Positions 34,545 through 45,875 of a stretch of DNA of 64,000 bases are shown here, piece by piece. The stretch is from Cotesia glomerata. Its lineage: Eukaryota; Arthropoda; Insecta; Hymenoptera; Braconidae. The notes beneath the pieces were generated by a model. That model made no database searches. It had not been told where the DNA came from and saw nothing but the letters and a program-made list of their open reading frames with translations. A program made the translations under genes and the position numbers. Numbering within the stretch: the first letter of the stretch is position 1; every line of letters starts with the position of its first letter. The DNA is taken from positions 18,339,152 through 18,403,151 of the forward strand of contig NC_058160.1 in assembly GCF_020080835.1 (NCBI RefSeq). The letters run 5' to 3'.

Positions 34545-35900
34545 ATGAGTAATTCAAAGGAAACAAACGAAAGTGGAAACGGGCTACATGCCCAACAAGC
34601 AGCGATTGACGCAAGCGCTGAAATGAAGCGTTCGCAAGCGCTCAAACGCCTTGAAAAGCTGATCAGTGAGTTGAATGATTTCGTTCAACCAAAGGTCAAC
34701 ATTCACAAAGAGATTAAATCCAAGATGACTGGTGTAACTAACGCCCTTCAAAGGTTTGAGAAGCTGGACGAGGAGTGGCGCTCATCATTGCAGCGCATAT
34801 CCCATGCTACACCGGAGAAAGACTGTCAGGCTATCGACGTGACTGACGAAGCAATGGACACCGGAGCTGAAGGTGACGGTGAATCAGTCGCGGAAGACAA
34901 AAGTGAAGCCAGCAACAAGTCAGGTAAGAGAAAAAATCGACCTTCTCCTGACCCAACAATCAGCCAAGCCATGAAGAAAAAGGATTTGAAGAAAAGCCCT
35001 CCACAAGGAGCGGCAGGGCGAAGCGACGAACAGGAAAAAGCGTCAGTCTGGCAAAAAGTTCAGTCCAAGCAAGAGCTAAAGCGACAGAAGAAAGAGATGC
35101 TCTCAAAACAGACGTCAAAGGAGCCCCGACCTGAACCCAAGCGAAAGAAACCGCGGAAATGGATCAGACCGGATGCCCTCATCATTCGGCTGACAGAGAA
35201 AGCAAAGTACGCCGAGATCCTGCGTCGAATAAAACAGGACGTCCCTGACGACCAGGTCCGCAGTACGGTAGAGAAGATCAATAAGACCAATGCTGGAGAT
35301 ATGCTGATAACTCTTTCGAGGAAGAGCACCGACAAAGGCCAAACATTGAGAAAGACCATTGCAGACATTCTGAAAGAAGACGCAAAAGTAACCTGCAAAG
35401 GACCACAGGAGGTAATTGAGATCCGAGACGTCGATGATGACACAACTAAGGATCACATCCAGGGTGCCCTACAGGAGGAAGCTGGAGATGGCTGTGAGAT
35501 ACCACTAGAGGCAATCAAGATCCGTAAGGCCTATAGAGGTACTCAAATTGCCACAGTAATTCTACCAGCAGCAACAGCACAGAAACTACTGGATGGAAGT
35601 AGCAAAATCCGGATTGGTTGGGTTAATTGCCGAATAAGGACAACGAAGAGACCTATTCAATGCTTTAAATGCTGGCATTTCGGACATCATGGATCCCAGT
35701 GCAAAAGCAAGGTGGACCGGTCGAAGCTTTGCATCAGGTGCGGACAAGAAGGGCACAAGATTGCTGATTGTAAAAATCCCGCCAAATGTGCATTATGTGC
35801 TGAGATTGAAAGTGCAGAGAATGTTGCCCACCATGCCGGTACCCATAAGTGCCCGTTATTTCAGGATGCACTCCAGAAGTTGACGAACAAACAAGCATGA
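34545..35900 (+). CDS. LINE-1 ORF1, gag-like nucleic acid-binding protein
   Basis: 451 residues from ATG 34545 to TGA 35898-35900, uninterrupted. The N-terminal third is helical and polar (likely coiled coil, residues ~25-90), followed by a very basic, lysine-rich middle (residues ~125-215). A conserved central domain of R1-type ORF1 proteins comes next (DALIIRLTEKAKYAEILRRI, then ITLSRKSTDKGQ), and then three zinc knuckles starting at residue 373: CFKCWHFGHHGSQC, CIRCGQEGHKIADC and the partial CALC...H...C. It should coat the element RNA and form the particle. The stop overlaps the ORF2 start as ATGA. No lesion is seen, and the same protein is decayed in LINE-3. Confidence 0.9.
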   Translation: MSNSKETNESGNGLHAQQAAIDASAEMKRSQALKRLEKLISELNDFVQPKVNIHKEIKSKMTGVTNALQRFEKLDEEWRSSLQRISHATPEKDCQAIDVTDEAMDTGAEGDGESVAEDKSEASNKSGKRKNRPSPDPTISQAMKKKDLKKSPPQGAAGRSDEQEKASVWQKVQSKQELKRQKKEMLSKQTSKEPRPEPKRKKPRKWIRPDALIIRLTEKAKYAEILRRIKQDVPDDQVRSTVEKINKTNAGDMLITLSRKSTDKGQTLRKTIADILKEDAKVTCKGPQEVIEIRDVDDDTTKDHIQGALQEEAGDGCEIPLEAIKIRKAYRGTQIATVILPAATAQKLLDGSSKIRIGWVNCRIRTTKRPIQCFKCWHFGHHGSQCKSKVDRSKLCIRCGQEGHKIADCKNPAKCALCAEIESAENVAHHAGTHKCPLFQDALQKLTNKQA

Positions 35901-38874
35901 GGATACTGCAGCTCAATCTCAACCATTGTGAGGCAGCGCATGACCTGCTCATGCAATCCGTGCGAGAACTAGAGCTTGACTTGGTACTGATAGCAGAGCC
36001 ATATAAACACCTGAGTACCCAACCCTGGGAATCTGACAGCACATCCAAAGCTGTCATCTGGTCATGTGGCAAGCTCCCTTTCCAAAATGCAGTCGACAAC
36101 AGCAATGCCGGCTTTGTAGCAGTATCAGTAGAGGGCATCCGCTTCTATAGCTGTTACGCACCACCTAGCCTCTCTACTGTCGAATTCACCGCATTTCTGG
36201 ATCGACTTACCGAGGACGCGAAGCATTACCACCCAGTGGCAATAGCTGGGGACTTCAACGCCTGGGCAGTAGACTGGGGTAGCAAGAATACAAACGCGCG
36301 AGGAAAGGAATTACTAGAAGCCTTTTCTACATTAGATGTAGTACTGCTCAACAATGGTGACACACCAACCTACACCAAAGGAGACACAAGTTCTATTGTA
36401 GATCTCACTTTCGTCAGTGGCAGCCTCACCAGAGGTAATATCAACTGGAAGGTGATGGATACCTACACAGCCAGCGACCACAACGCGATTCTCTGGGAAA
36501 TATTAAACGCCCAGAGCCCGAGAAGACCTAAAAAGCAACTTAACACCATTGGTTGGAAGGTAAAAACTCTTGACCCAAGGGCATTGTTAGTAGCTCTCAA
36601 TAGTGACCAGATTATCGCGGGCTGCGCAGAAGAGAAGACCAAGGACCTGATGAAAAGAGTGACCCAGGCGTGTGACGCCAGTATGTCTCGTAGACGTGGC
36701 ATAAACACAAGACCTTCCGTTCACTGGTGGAACGACCACATCAGCGCCCTTCGTAAAGAGTGTCATCAGAAGAGAAGAATATCTCAGCGTGGCTACCGAC
36801 GACCTAACTCTGTGGAGCTGGTCGCAGAGTACAAAAAAGCCCGTCGATCCCTGAACAAAGCCATCAAAGATAGCAAAAGAAAATGCTGGAAGGAGCTCAT
36901 CAACGAGGTGGACAGAGATCTGTGGGGTAGGCCGTATAAGGTGGTCATGACCCATCTTAAAACCAGCTAATGCCATCACCCACGTGTCCTCAACTCCTAC
37001 AGAAGATCGTAAACGCGTTGTTCCCCGAACAAAGCAAGTTTAACTACCTATTAGCGCAGAATGAAATGGATGACATTCCATCTGTCACGGAGGGAGAACT
37101 GATGGAGGCTTGTAATCGTGTAGGGAACAATAAAGCGCCGGGATTGGACGGGGTCCCCAATATTGCTTTAAAAACAACTATAAAAGCAGTGCCATCATTG
37201 TTCCTGGACGTCTACGACACATGCCTCAAGGAAGGGATTTTCCCTCGGAAGTGGAAGCAGCAACGACTAGTACTACTTCCAAAGTGGAAAAAGCCACCAG
37301 AAGAACCGTCATCTTATCGACCACTTTGTATGTTAGACACGGCAGGTAAGATACTTGAGCGTATAATCCACCAAAGAATAGAAGCAGTTGTCGATCCACT
37401 CCTGGCAGACAACCAGTATGGTTTTCGGAAAGGACGATCAACCCTGGACGCAATCAACTTGGTTGTTGCAACGGCCAAGGAGGCAATCGAAGGGATCAGA
37501 TGGAAGGGTGGAGCGAAGAAGTACTGCCTGGTGGCCACTCTGGACATCAAAAATGCCTTCAACTCCGCCAACTGGGACTGCATTATGCAAGCCTTGGAAG
37601 AGAAAAACGTACCAGGATACCTACGTAGGATAGTGGCTAGCTACTTCACGGACAGAATCCTGAGATACGACACGAAAAATGGTCCAAAAGAGTACGGTAT
37701 TACCGGAGGTGTACCCCAGGGTTCTGTTCTGGGTCCACTTCTGTGGAATGTCATGTATGATGGCCTGCTGAGACTGACTCTTCCAAGAAGTGTCAAGCTT
37801 GTTGCATATGCAGACGATGTAGCTGTCGTAATCGTTGCGAAACACCTAGATGAGATAAACCACATGTTCGGTATCACCTTTGAGAAAGTTAACCGGTGGA
37901 TGGATTCAATGAATCTACAACTGGCTAAACAGAAGACTGAGGCTGTGCTTATTACCAGCAGAAAAGTGATAGAGACCATAAAACTGAAAGTCGGAGAACA
38001 AGAAATCACATCACAACCATATATCCGATATCTGGGAGTGATGCTTGATGCCCGACTCAACTTTAAGCAGCAAGTCGAACACGTGAGTGCAAAAGCATCA
38101 GCAGTGGTAGCTAGCTTAGCACGACTGATGCCAAACGTCGGAGGCCCAAAGCAGAGCAGAAGACTACTACTATCATCTGTAGTCACATCAGTGCTCACTT
38201 ACGGAATATCTATCTGGGCGGACGCACTAGAAAAGCAAGAATCATGGAGAAAGGCTGGACCAGTCTACCGTCTGAGTGCCTTAAGAGTAGCAAGTGCCTT
38301 CCGCACAATATCTATGGAAGCAGTGTGTGTCATTTCCGGAACTTTGCCTCTCAGAGTCTTAGCTGAGGAAAGACGGATCCTTTACCAACGAAAGAAGTCG
38401 ACCACACTAAGCGCTGAGGAGCTTGGAACAGAAGAGCGGCAGAGGAGCATAAGTAGATGGCAACTACAGTGGGATGCCACAGTGAAGGGTAGGTGGACGC
38501 ATCGTCTCATACCAAGGATCAACGTTTGGCTAAACCGGAGTCACGGTGAGGTCAACTATTATCTTACACAGATGTTATCAGGACACGGCTGTTTCCGGGC
38601 GTATCTCCACCGCTTCAAGCATGATGATTCCCTGGAGTGCCCGTCCTGCTCAGGAGTCAATGAAGATGCAGAGCACGTTTTCTTTGAGTGCCCACGTTTT
38701 TACCCACAGCGAGATGAGCTGGAGAATATCCTGAAGAGGAAAATCCAACCAGAGACAATAGTAGCAGCAATGCTGTCATCAGAAGCTGCCTGGAACGCCA
38801 CAAGCACTTTTGCTACAAAAGTGCTTACCGAGTTGCGATCCATTGAGAGGAAAAGAGCGAAAGACAGAATCTAG
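35897..38874 (+). pseudogene. LINE-1 ORF2, endonuclease and reverse transcriptase, one frameshift
   Basis: Start ATG 35897 overlaps the ORF1 stop. Residues 1-~215 form the AP-type endonuclease (LQLNLNHCEAA, IAEPY, AIAGDFNAWAVDWGS, TASDHNAIL), which nicks the target. The frame stops at 36968-36970, while homologous sequence continues at once in another frame from 36970. Alignment with LINE-3 (62805-62835) shows one base fewer here near 36957, so a single indel separates the nuclease from the polymerase. The polymerase part has YRPLCMLDTAGKILER, ATLDIKNAFNSANW, GVPQGSVLGPLLW and YADD (37807-37818), and a C-terminal CPSCSGVNEDAEHVFFEC finger. Otherwise open to TAG at 38872. Confidence 0.9.
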
Positions 38875-39113
38875 AAGGAAGAAATAACATCTTAGCCACC
38901 AGAAGGAAGAGCGGCAGCTAATTGCTCCCCCCGCGAAGAAATGCCTTACGGCGGTACCATGGGGGATCAGAGGATAGAAGAGAAAGGGGTTTTAGGGTTT
39001 AGTGGGTAGGGGCGTCAGCGTCGAGTTTTAGTATGACGCTGCGTCGAGTCGCCACATATCCAGGCCAAACAGCTACGCCTGGAATCCGTAAAAAGGATTC
39101 CCCCCCTAAAGAA

Positions 39114-39130
<17 letters not shown>
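38875..39130 (+). terminator. LINE-1 3' UTR and poly(A)
   Basis: About 235 bp of untranslated sequence ending CCCCCCTAAAG followed by an A-tract. It probably holds the reverse-transcriptase recognition structure. Confidence 0.6.
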
Positions 39131-39144
<14 letters not shown>

Positions 39145-39166
39145 CACATACGTACATACAGACATA
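39131..39166 (+). repeat. CA/CATACA spacer between LINE-1 and LINE-2
   Basis: CA repeat then CATACGTACATACAGACATA: the continuation of the same family A microsatellite, caught between the two LINEs. Confidence 0.9.
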
Positions 39167-39538
39167 CGGAGTGTAGCGTTATTCGCGTCCGTAGGTTCTG
39201 CTTTTACACCCGACACGTGCTCTCCGGGTAGTGCCAAATGAACAACACCAAACAACGATATGGAAATGTCAGAAGATTTTTAAACATCGTTTACAGTACA
39301 GAGGATGGATACCTCAGTGCCGGCGAGGGAAGGCGTGCAAAGAGGCCTAAACTCGTCGTTATCAAGCGACCGTTTGAACAGTGGAGTAGACCCCATAGCT
39401 CTGCTGTCTAGCAATGCTAGCAAGGTTACAGGGAGTACGAAATCAGCCCAGATGGCAGAGAACGGATAGCTGAGCAACATTCCTTTAAAAAGTGGAGGAC
39501 CTTTTGCTCCTGCCACTAATAAAACCCACCGAGGAAGA

Positions 39539-40735
39539 ATGAACTCTCTACCGACCGTCACCGGCCAACAGTCACCAATGGAGAGGCTCGGCAACAAGAT
39601 TGATGAGTTAGCCGACTTCATAAAAGACAAAAAGAATCTCCACCATGAGATCAGAAAATTGGTTTCGTCTATTAGTACGGCATATAGGCTGGCCAACAAA
39701 TCACCAACGAAGTCAGCGTCAACGACTCAAACATCTCCGAGTCTGAACAAAAAATCACAGCCACCTCTGACCACTCCTAAGAAACTACCACAGCAAGGAA
39801 ATGGCAACAAGAAGAGGCCGCTGTCCACGCCCAGCCCTTCCTCAGATATTGACAAGCCAGCACAGAAAAAGACAGCCCGGGATGATACCTGGACCAAAGT
39901 GACTCGGCAAAACAAGAAAAAGAAAGAACAGGAGCCAGTGACTCAAGCTGCTACAGCCCAAGACCAGCCAAACAGCGGTGGCTCCAAGAAACCAAGGAGG
40001 AAGAAGACAAGAACTAAAGCTGTCCTAGTCCAACCAGCTGAAGGGCGAACATACGCCGATCTCCTGAAGGAAATCAAGGCCAAGGTAAGCCCTGTCGAGA
40101 CGGGCGTAGACATGAGGTCTATTAAAAAGACGAAACACGGAGGCGTTCTCCTTGAAATGGCTCGAAAGACCGAAGACAGCAAGGCATTCACCAATGCAGT
40201 AAGGGCAGCCACTGCAAACATCGGCACAGTCAAGACGCTAACACCAACAACAACGATCGAGATCCTCGACTTAGATGAAATCTCTACCGCGAGCAAAGTC
40301 CGTGAAGCACTCAAACGTGAGTTCACTGACAACCTGGAGGTCAAACGGGTAAATTTGACAAAACCCACACCACGAGGTAATCGGGCAGCCTTCTGCGAAC
40401 TAGACGAGCCCAGTGCGATTAAGGCCCTTGACAAGGCCCGTATACAGATCGGTTTGGTGAACTGTCGTATACGCCCAGTAGTAAAAGTAACACGTTGTTT
40501 TAAATGTCTTGGTTATGGACACCAAACACGTCAGTGTGCGGGACCAGACAGAAGCAGATGCTGCTACAAATATGGTGGAGAGAACCACAAGGCCGTAAAC
40601 TGCATGGAGAAGTTAAAATGCTTCTTTTGTGCTTCGGACAAAGATGCCCAGGATAGTCTATGCCATATTTCTGGCACTGGAGCGTGTAAGGCATTCCGCA
40701 AAGCACTTGCAGAAGCCACGAAAGGTCAGAAATGA
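39539..40735 (+). CDS. LINE-2 ORF1, gag-like protein
   Basis: 398 residues, open from ATG 39539 to TGA 40733-40735. Short helical N-terminus (MERLGNKIDELADFIKDK), then a Ser/Thr/Pro/Lys-rich linker, then the R1-type central domain (VLVQPAEGRTYADLLKEIKA to EILDLDEI). Three C-terminal knuckles follow: CFKCLGYGHQTRQC is canonical. The second reads CYKYGGENHKAVNC with Tyr in place of the second Cys, so it should not bind zinc normally. The third is CFFC...H...C. The stop overlaps the ORF2 start (ATGA). The open frame may be intact by chance, since ORF2 is broken. Confidence 0.85.
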   Translation: MNSLPTVTGQQSPMERLGNKIDELADFIKDKKNLHHEIRKLVSSISTAYRLANKSPTKSASTTQTSPSLNKKSQPPLTTPKKLPQQGNGNKKRPLSTPSPSSDIDKPAQKKTARDDTWTKVTRQNKKKKEQEPVTQAATAQDQPNSGGSKKPRRKKTRTKAVLVQPAEGRTYADLLKEIKAKVSPVETGVDMRSIKKTKHGGVLLEMARKTEDSKAFTNAVRAATANIGTVKTLTPTTTIEILDLDEISTASKVREALKREFTDNLEVKRVNLTKPTPRGNRAAFCELDEPSAIKALDKARIQIGLVNCRIRPVVKVTRCFKCLGYGHQTRQCAGPDRSRCCYKYGGENHKAVNCMEKLKCFFCASDKDAQDSLCHISGTGACKAFRKALAEATKGQK

Positions 40736-43722
40736 CACGCATACTACAAGGCAACTTGAATAGGTGCGCCTTGGCGCAAAACCTGCTGCGCCAGCGTGTT
40801 TTCGAAGATAAAATTGACGTCCGCTTTATCTGCGAGCAATATCTAAACATCGAAGGTAAAACATGGTTCGCAGACGAAACGGGCACGGCAGCAATTTGGA
40901 TTGTGAACACAAAGAACGTTACCGTCAACAACAGCGGAGGTGGAGCAGGTTTTGTCTAAATTCAAACCCCCACAACCTACTTCATGAGCGTCTATCTCTC
41001 ACCTAACGAAGGGATTAGTGTGTTCCGACAGAAACTCGCAAATATAGAAGATGCGGTCACTAAGTTCGACGGCGAAGTTATCGTAGCCGGAGACTTCAAC
41101 GCTAAATCGGCTGAGTGGGGCGCTGCTTTCTCCGACACCAGAGGAAACGAGGTCACTGACGTCGTGGCTAGACTCGACCTCATAGTGCTGAACACCGGGA
41201 GCACCACGACCTTTAGAAGACCAGGGTACCAAGAATCCATCCTCGACATCTCATTGGCGACTCCAAGGACTGCCAACATGATTGAAGACTGGACAGTATC
41301 CGAAGAATACAGTGGCAGTGATCACCAGTTTGTGACATTCAGCGTTGGATTGGCATTTGCTCCGGTTTCACAACGCGACGTTTCTAAGCGGAAGTGGAAT
41401 GCCAAAAGGCTTGATCCAGAGGCATTGCAAGCTTCACTCGCACGAAGCTGGTCTATCCTCCAGAACAACCCGACACCGGATACCTGCAGCGAGACGGAAA
41501 AGGCAGTGCTAAACACGATGAAGGAAATTACTGCCGCATGTGACGCCTCTATGCCGCGGCTGAAAAACCAGAGCTTCCACAGGCCAGCGTACTGGTGGTC
41601 AGCAGACATAGCAGAACTTTGCAAAATATGCCATCAGCTACGTCGCCGAGCAACGAGAGCTACGAAACGCTCCCCAAGCCAGGACTTGTATTCAAAAGAG
41701 TACAAGCAGGCCAAAAAGACGCTAAACCGAGCCATTAAAGCAAGTAAAGCGAAACTGTGGAAAGAGATCTGCACTGATCTCGACAATGACCTCTGGGGTA
41801 AAGCCTACCAAATTGTCGCCAAACGACTTGGAAAGGCTTCACCAGAGGCGCTGAAGTCTCCTGCCTTGATGGAGCGCATTGTAACGGAGCTTTTCCCCGA
41901 ACACTCACCGCGGGAGAAGAAACACTACACTAAGAACAGCGAAGTAACACCCTTCACAAGTTAGGAATTACAAGACGCGGCCAAGTCACTCAAAACGGGA
42001 AAGGCACCTGGACCTGATGGCATCCCGGCATCGGTGATCAAAACTGTAGCCCTGGAATACCCAGACATACTCCTGAACACCTACAACGCATGCTTGGCAA
42101 CTGGCACGTTTCCCGTGGTCTGGAAGCGGCAGAGATTGGTTCTCTTAGACAAAGGTAAGGGAACCCCCATAACACCTTCGTCGTTTAGACCACTTTGTAT
42201 GCTGGACATTGCTGGGAAACTGCTCGAGAAGCTCATACAAGGGAGACTTCGCAACGACATAGACCGTGCTGGAGGTTTTGCCGCAAACCAACACGGCTTC
42301 CGGAAAGTACGTTCAACAGTCGGCGCGATCCAGAAAGTCGTAGCGACAGCTAGAGAAGCATGGACTGGTAGCCTCAAAGCCCGCAAGATGTGTCTTGTCC
42401 TCACGCTAGAAATTAGAAATGCCTTTAACAAGGCAAATTGGAGAGATATTTTGGACGTCCTGGAGCACAGACTTGACGTGGAGCCGGAGAATCTGGCACT
42501 AGTCGACAACTACCTTGACGAGAGGAAGCTGATAGCAGAAACCACGGAAGATTCACAAGAATACGCCATAAAGGCTGGCGTGCCGCAAGGCTAAATAATG
42601 GGGCCCGATCTATGGAACGCGGACTACGACGAGCTTCTGGAAATCCCGTTGCCAAAGCAAGTGGAGCTAACGGGCTTTGCAGACGACGTCGCGGCCACGA
42701 TAATAGTAGACAGCGTAGAGGAGGCCGAACTACTCGTTCGGGAAACCATTGATGCTGTCGAGACTTGGCTTGATAAACACCACCGGAAACTCGCAAAACA
42801 CAAAACCGAGATGTTCGTTCTGACTCGCCAAAAATGGTTCCCAAAACCATTTGCTGTGGACATGGGAGGAATAACGCTAACGTCAACAAGGGCCCTGCGC
42901 TATCTGGGGGTAATGATAGACGAGAAACTATCTTTCCGCGAACACCTCGATAGTGCATGCCAGAAAGCCAGCAAAACGGTGTCTAGCCTAGCAAGAATTA
43001 TGACGAATACTATGGGACCAAGAACCAAAAAGAGGAGAGTCCTTCTGGAAGCAGTCCATTCGGTACTGCTTTATGGAGCGGAAATATGGGCAGATATATT
43101 AAAGCAGAAAACCTATCGGCGGAAAATGGCAGCAGTGCAGCGGCGAGGCGCTCTCAGAGTTGCCTGCGCCTACCGCACCGTTTCCGAAGCGGCTGTATCG
43201 GTCATTGCGGGAGCTGCGCCCATCGACCTATTAGCGTTCAAGAGAGCAAGACTCTACGACGCTAAAATCGGTGGCGAAATCATGAAGGAGGCAAGAACGA
43301 GGATAAAAACGGAAACGCAGCAAGAGTGGCAGGACCGATGGACGTCGGGAGAGACAGGCAGATGGACAGCGCGACTGATCCCAAACATCAACGTCTGGCT
43401 TTCTCGGAAGCACGGGGACACGGACTTCTTTCTGACCCAGCTACTGACGGGACATGGGCAGTTCAATGCCTATCTATTCAAGATGGGTTTGTACAGCACA
43501 CAAACGTGCAAATACTGTCCAGACAAAATTGACAACTTCGAGCACACGTTTTTCGAGTGTGATCGATGGAAGGACGATAGAATCTGCACCGAAGAAACAA
43601 TGGGCACCGCGCTCTCCCCTGAGAGCTTGGTAACCTGCATGATCAAAAAAGAAGAAAACTGGACAGCTGTAGTAGCCTACGCGCAGCGTCTCTTGAAAGA
43701 AAAAATCGCAGAAAGGGATTAG
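40732..43722 (+). pseudogene. LINE-2 ORF2 with three in-frame stops
   Basis: The ATG at 40732 overlaps the ORF1 TGA. One continuous frame is interrupted only by TAA 40957-40959, TAG 41962-41964 and TAA 42592-42594; no frame change is seen. Endonuclease: AGDFNAKSAEWG and SDHQFVTF. Polymerase: RPLCMLDIAGKLLEK, and motif A reads LTLEIRNAFNKANW, with Glu where LINE-1 and LINE-3 have the catalytic Asp. GVPQG is followed by the third stop. Motif C is FADD. The C-terminal finger is CKYCPDKIDNFEHTFFEC. The Asp-to-Glu change alone would be expected to impair polymerase activity. Confidence 0.9.
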
Positions 43723-44147
43723 AAACCAGTAATAACAAGAAGTAGGTGTCGTGAGGCACAACATGGACTGGATTGAAGTAATGCTAACGCGGTCCTGATC
43801 CAGTCTTCCCTGTAACATCTATAGGGAAACGAGAGAGGAGGATGTTTAGTCGGTATTGTTGCAAAATAATATTGTCTTCTGAGTCCGACATACCCAGGCA
43901 ACAACACCAAGTCCTGGCATCCGTAAACGTATTTTACCTCCTCTATAAAAAAAAACAAAAAAAAAAAAAAACATACAGACATACAGACATACAGACACTA
44001 TTGCGGGAATAGTCAGGGAAGCTTCCTAGGACCTCAAAACGTCGAGATCTGATAAAAACTCGATTTTCGAAAAACGGGGTAAAAACAATAACTTCCCGAT
44101 TTTTGAAAATTTTCAATTTTTTTAGCGGGAAATTAAAAATATATTTT

Positions 44148-44760
44148 TAATAACTAATTTTTGACTGATTTTCGTATATATTTTATATATTTTAAATGTA
44201 TTTTAAATATATTACAAATATATCTTAGAATGTATAAGAAATATTGGTATGATGATATAATAAAGATATCAAAAGTGTATTTGAAATATATTCAAAATAT
44301 AATTATAAAAATATAAAAAACCAATAGATTTTTTAGTTCCAAGGGCTTGAAATAATATAAAATTAAATTGTTATAAAAAATATTAAGTATTATTTGTGAA
44401 ATGCATTAATTTATCTATAATTTTAATTTTCTTTTAAATTTATTCGCTACTACTAGGAGAGATGAATAATTACTTCTAATCATATTAGTTAATAATAATA
44501 TGATTTGTAATTTATTTATATATACGTAAAAAATGGATAAAATATGTAAAAATGATATTTAATTTTGATCTTTTGAATGGAAGTATATATTATATATAGT
44601 AATATATTTTTTATATATTTTCAATATATTTTCTTTATTAATATTTTTTAGTTTCAATCATGTATTTTTATACAGTCTAAGATATATTTAAAATACATTT
44701 AAAATATATAAAATATATACGAAAATCGGCTGAAAGTTAGCTATCAAAAATAAATTTTTC
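44148..44760. repeat. Inner inverted repeat of AT-rich foldback
   Basis: GATTTTCGTATATATTTTAT and TTTTAAATGTATTTTAAATA at the left recur in complement at about 44670-44745. The centre is AT-rich and non-coding. Confidence 0.7.
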
Positions 44761-45011
44761 TACATAATTTATATATATTTATATATGTTTTTCATGTAAT
44801 TTCAATATATTTTTGCTGCATAAAAAATATGTTTTTTATATTTTATTATAAATTTTTAACTTCCCGCTAAAAATCTCAGATTTTCAAAAATCGGGAAGTT
44901 ATTGTTTTTACCCCGTTTGGCAAAAATCGAGTTTTCATCAGATCTCGACGTTTGAAGGTCACAGGAAGCTTCCCTGACTACCCCCGCGATGTTGTCACTA
45001 TGTCTGTATGT

Positions 45012-45012
45012 A

Positions 45013-45072
<60 letters not shown>
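45012..45072 (-). repeat. (CA)n microsatellite, second unit
   Basis: TG/CA tract about 60 bp in the second unit of the dimer. Confidence 0.95.
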
Positions 45073-45073
<1 letters not shown>

Positions 45074-45742
45074 CTATGTGACTCGCTTATAACTTTTGAA
45101 CGGTTGAACCGATTTCATCGCGGTTGGTGCCATTCGAAAGGGCTACGCTGAACTTAGATTTCCTGAGAATTTGAACCGATTCGGACCGATAGATTTTAAG
45201 AAATCTTGAAAAATCTTAAAAAAAATAAGAAAAAAATCATTTTTGAAAGTAGTTTTTTTGGAATATCTTTTAAACGGCTCTATCGATCAACTTCAAAAAC
45301 TAATCCGCCCTTAAACTTGAAAAACCACGCCGATCGGCGTCAACCCGATCAAAATCGGTTGATTCGTTCGAGAGATAGCGTGAACGAAAGAAAACCGAAA
45401 AAAGTGTTTTTTTCACATAACTTCGTCATTTCTTCTCGGATCACTTTTGATGACATAGCATAATTTATAGAGCTTAAAAAACCGCGTCGATTGCCGCCAA
45501 AAACGTAGAAATCGGTTAATTAGTTCAAAAGATATCGTCAATAAAAGATTTGAAAACAAGTGTTTTTTTAAAATCACTGCGACATTTTTAACTTCCCACT
45601 AACAAAATCGAAGATTTTCAAAAATTAGGAAGTTATTGTTTTCACCCTGTTTTGAAAAAATCGAGTTTTCATCAGATCTCGACGTTTTAAGGTCATAGGA
45701 AGCTTCCCTGACTACCCTCGCGATGTTGTCACTGTGTCTGTA

Positions 45743-45875
<133 letters not shown>

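Larger units (their letters stand above)
34003..39130 (+). mobile_element. LINE-1, R1-clade non-LTR retrotransposon
   Basis: A 5.1 kb element with a 5' leader, ORF1 (gag-like with CCHC knuckles), ORF2 (AP-type endonuclease, reverse transcriptase, C-terminal CCHC) and a poly(A) tail of about 18. It is bounded on both sides by CA repeat inside a family A element. ORF organisation and the N-terminal endonuclease place it in the R1 group, in which some families (Waldo, Mino) insert into simple repeats. Only one frame lesion is visible in ORF2. Confidence 0.9.
39167..43971 (+). mobile_element. LINE-2, second R1-clade retrotransposon
   Basis: A 4.8 kb element starting at GGAGTGTAGCG after ACAGACATA repeats. 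It ends in a poly(A)-rich tail (43947-43971) followed by CATACAGACATACAGACATA. Same ORF layout as LINE-1 but clearly a different family, since the proteins are only moderately similar. ORF2 has three in-frame stops. Confidence 0.9.
33350..44147 (+). mobile_element. Family A element split by two LINEs
   Basis: The 5' part 33350-34002 starts ATTAGGAAAACGGTTGAC and includes CAACTTCCCGCTAA, the repeated AACCGATTTT phrases and the CA repeat. The 3' part 43971-44147 resumes at CATACAGACATACAGACA, then ATTGCGGGAATAGTCAGGG and the terminal module. The break lies in the simple-sequence tract, exactly where LINE-1 and LINE-2 sit. Confidence 0.85.
33270..44856. mobile_element. AT-rich foldback hosting family A and two LINEs
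   Basis: 33284-33350 pairs with 44758-44850 in inverted orientation (shared ATATATAAATTATGTA and AAAACATATATTTTT-type blocks). A second inverted pair, 44150-44240 with 44670-44750 (GATTTTCGTATATATTTTAT), lies inside. With the family A copy and its LINEs removed, the element is about 0.8 kb of AT-rich palindrome. Edges are approximate. Confidence 0.55.

Noticed and set aside
42425..42958. Long minus-strand frames inside the LINE ORFs (also 37641-38198, 39943-40434)
   Set aside because: Antisense shadows of real coding sequence, with no recognisable domain.
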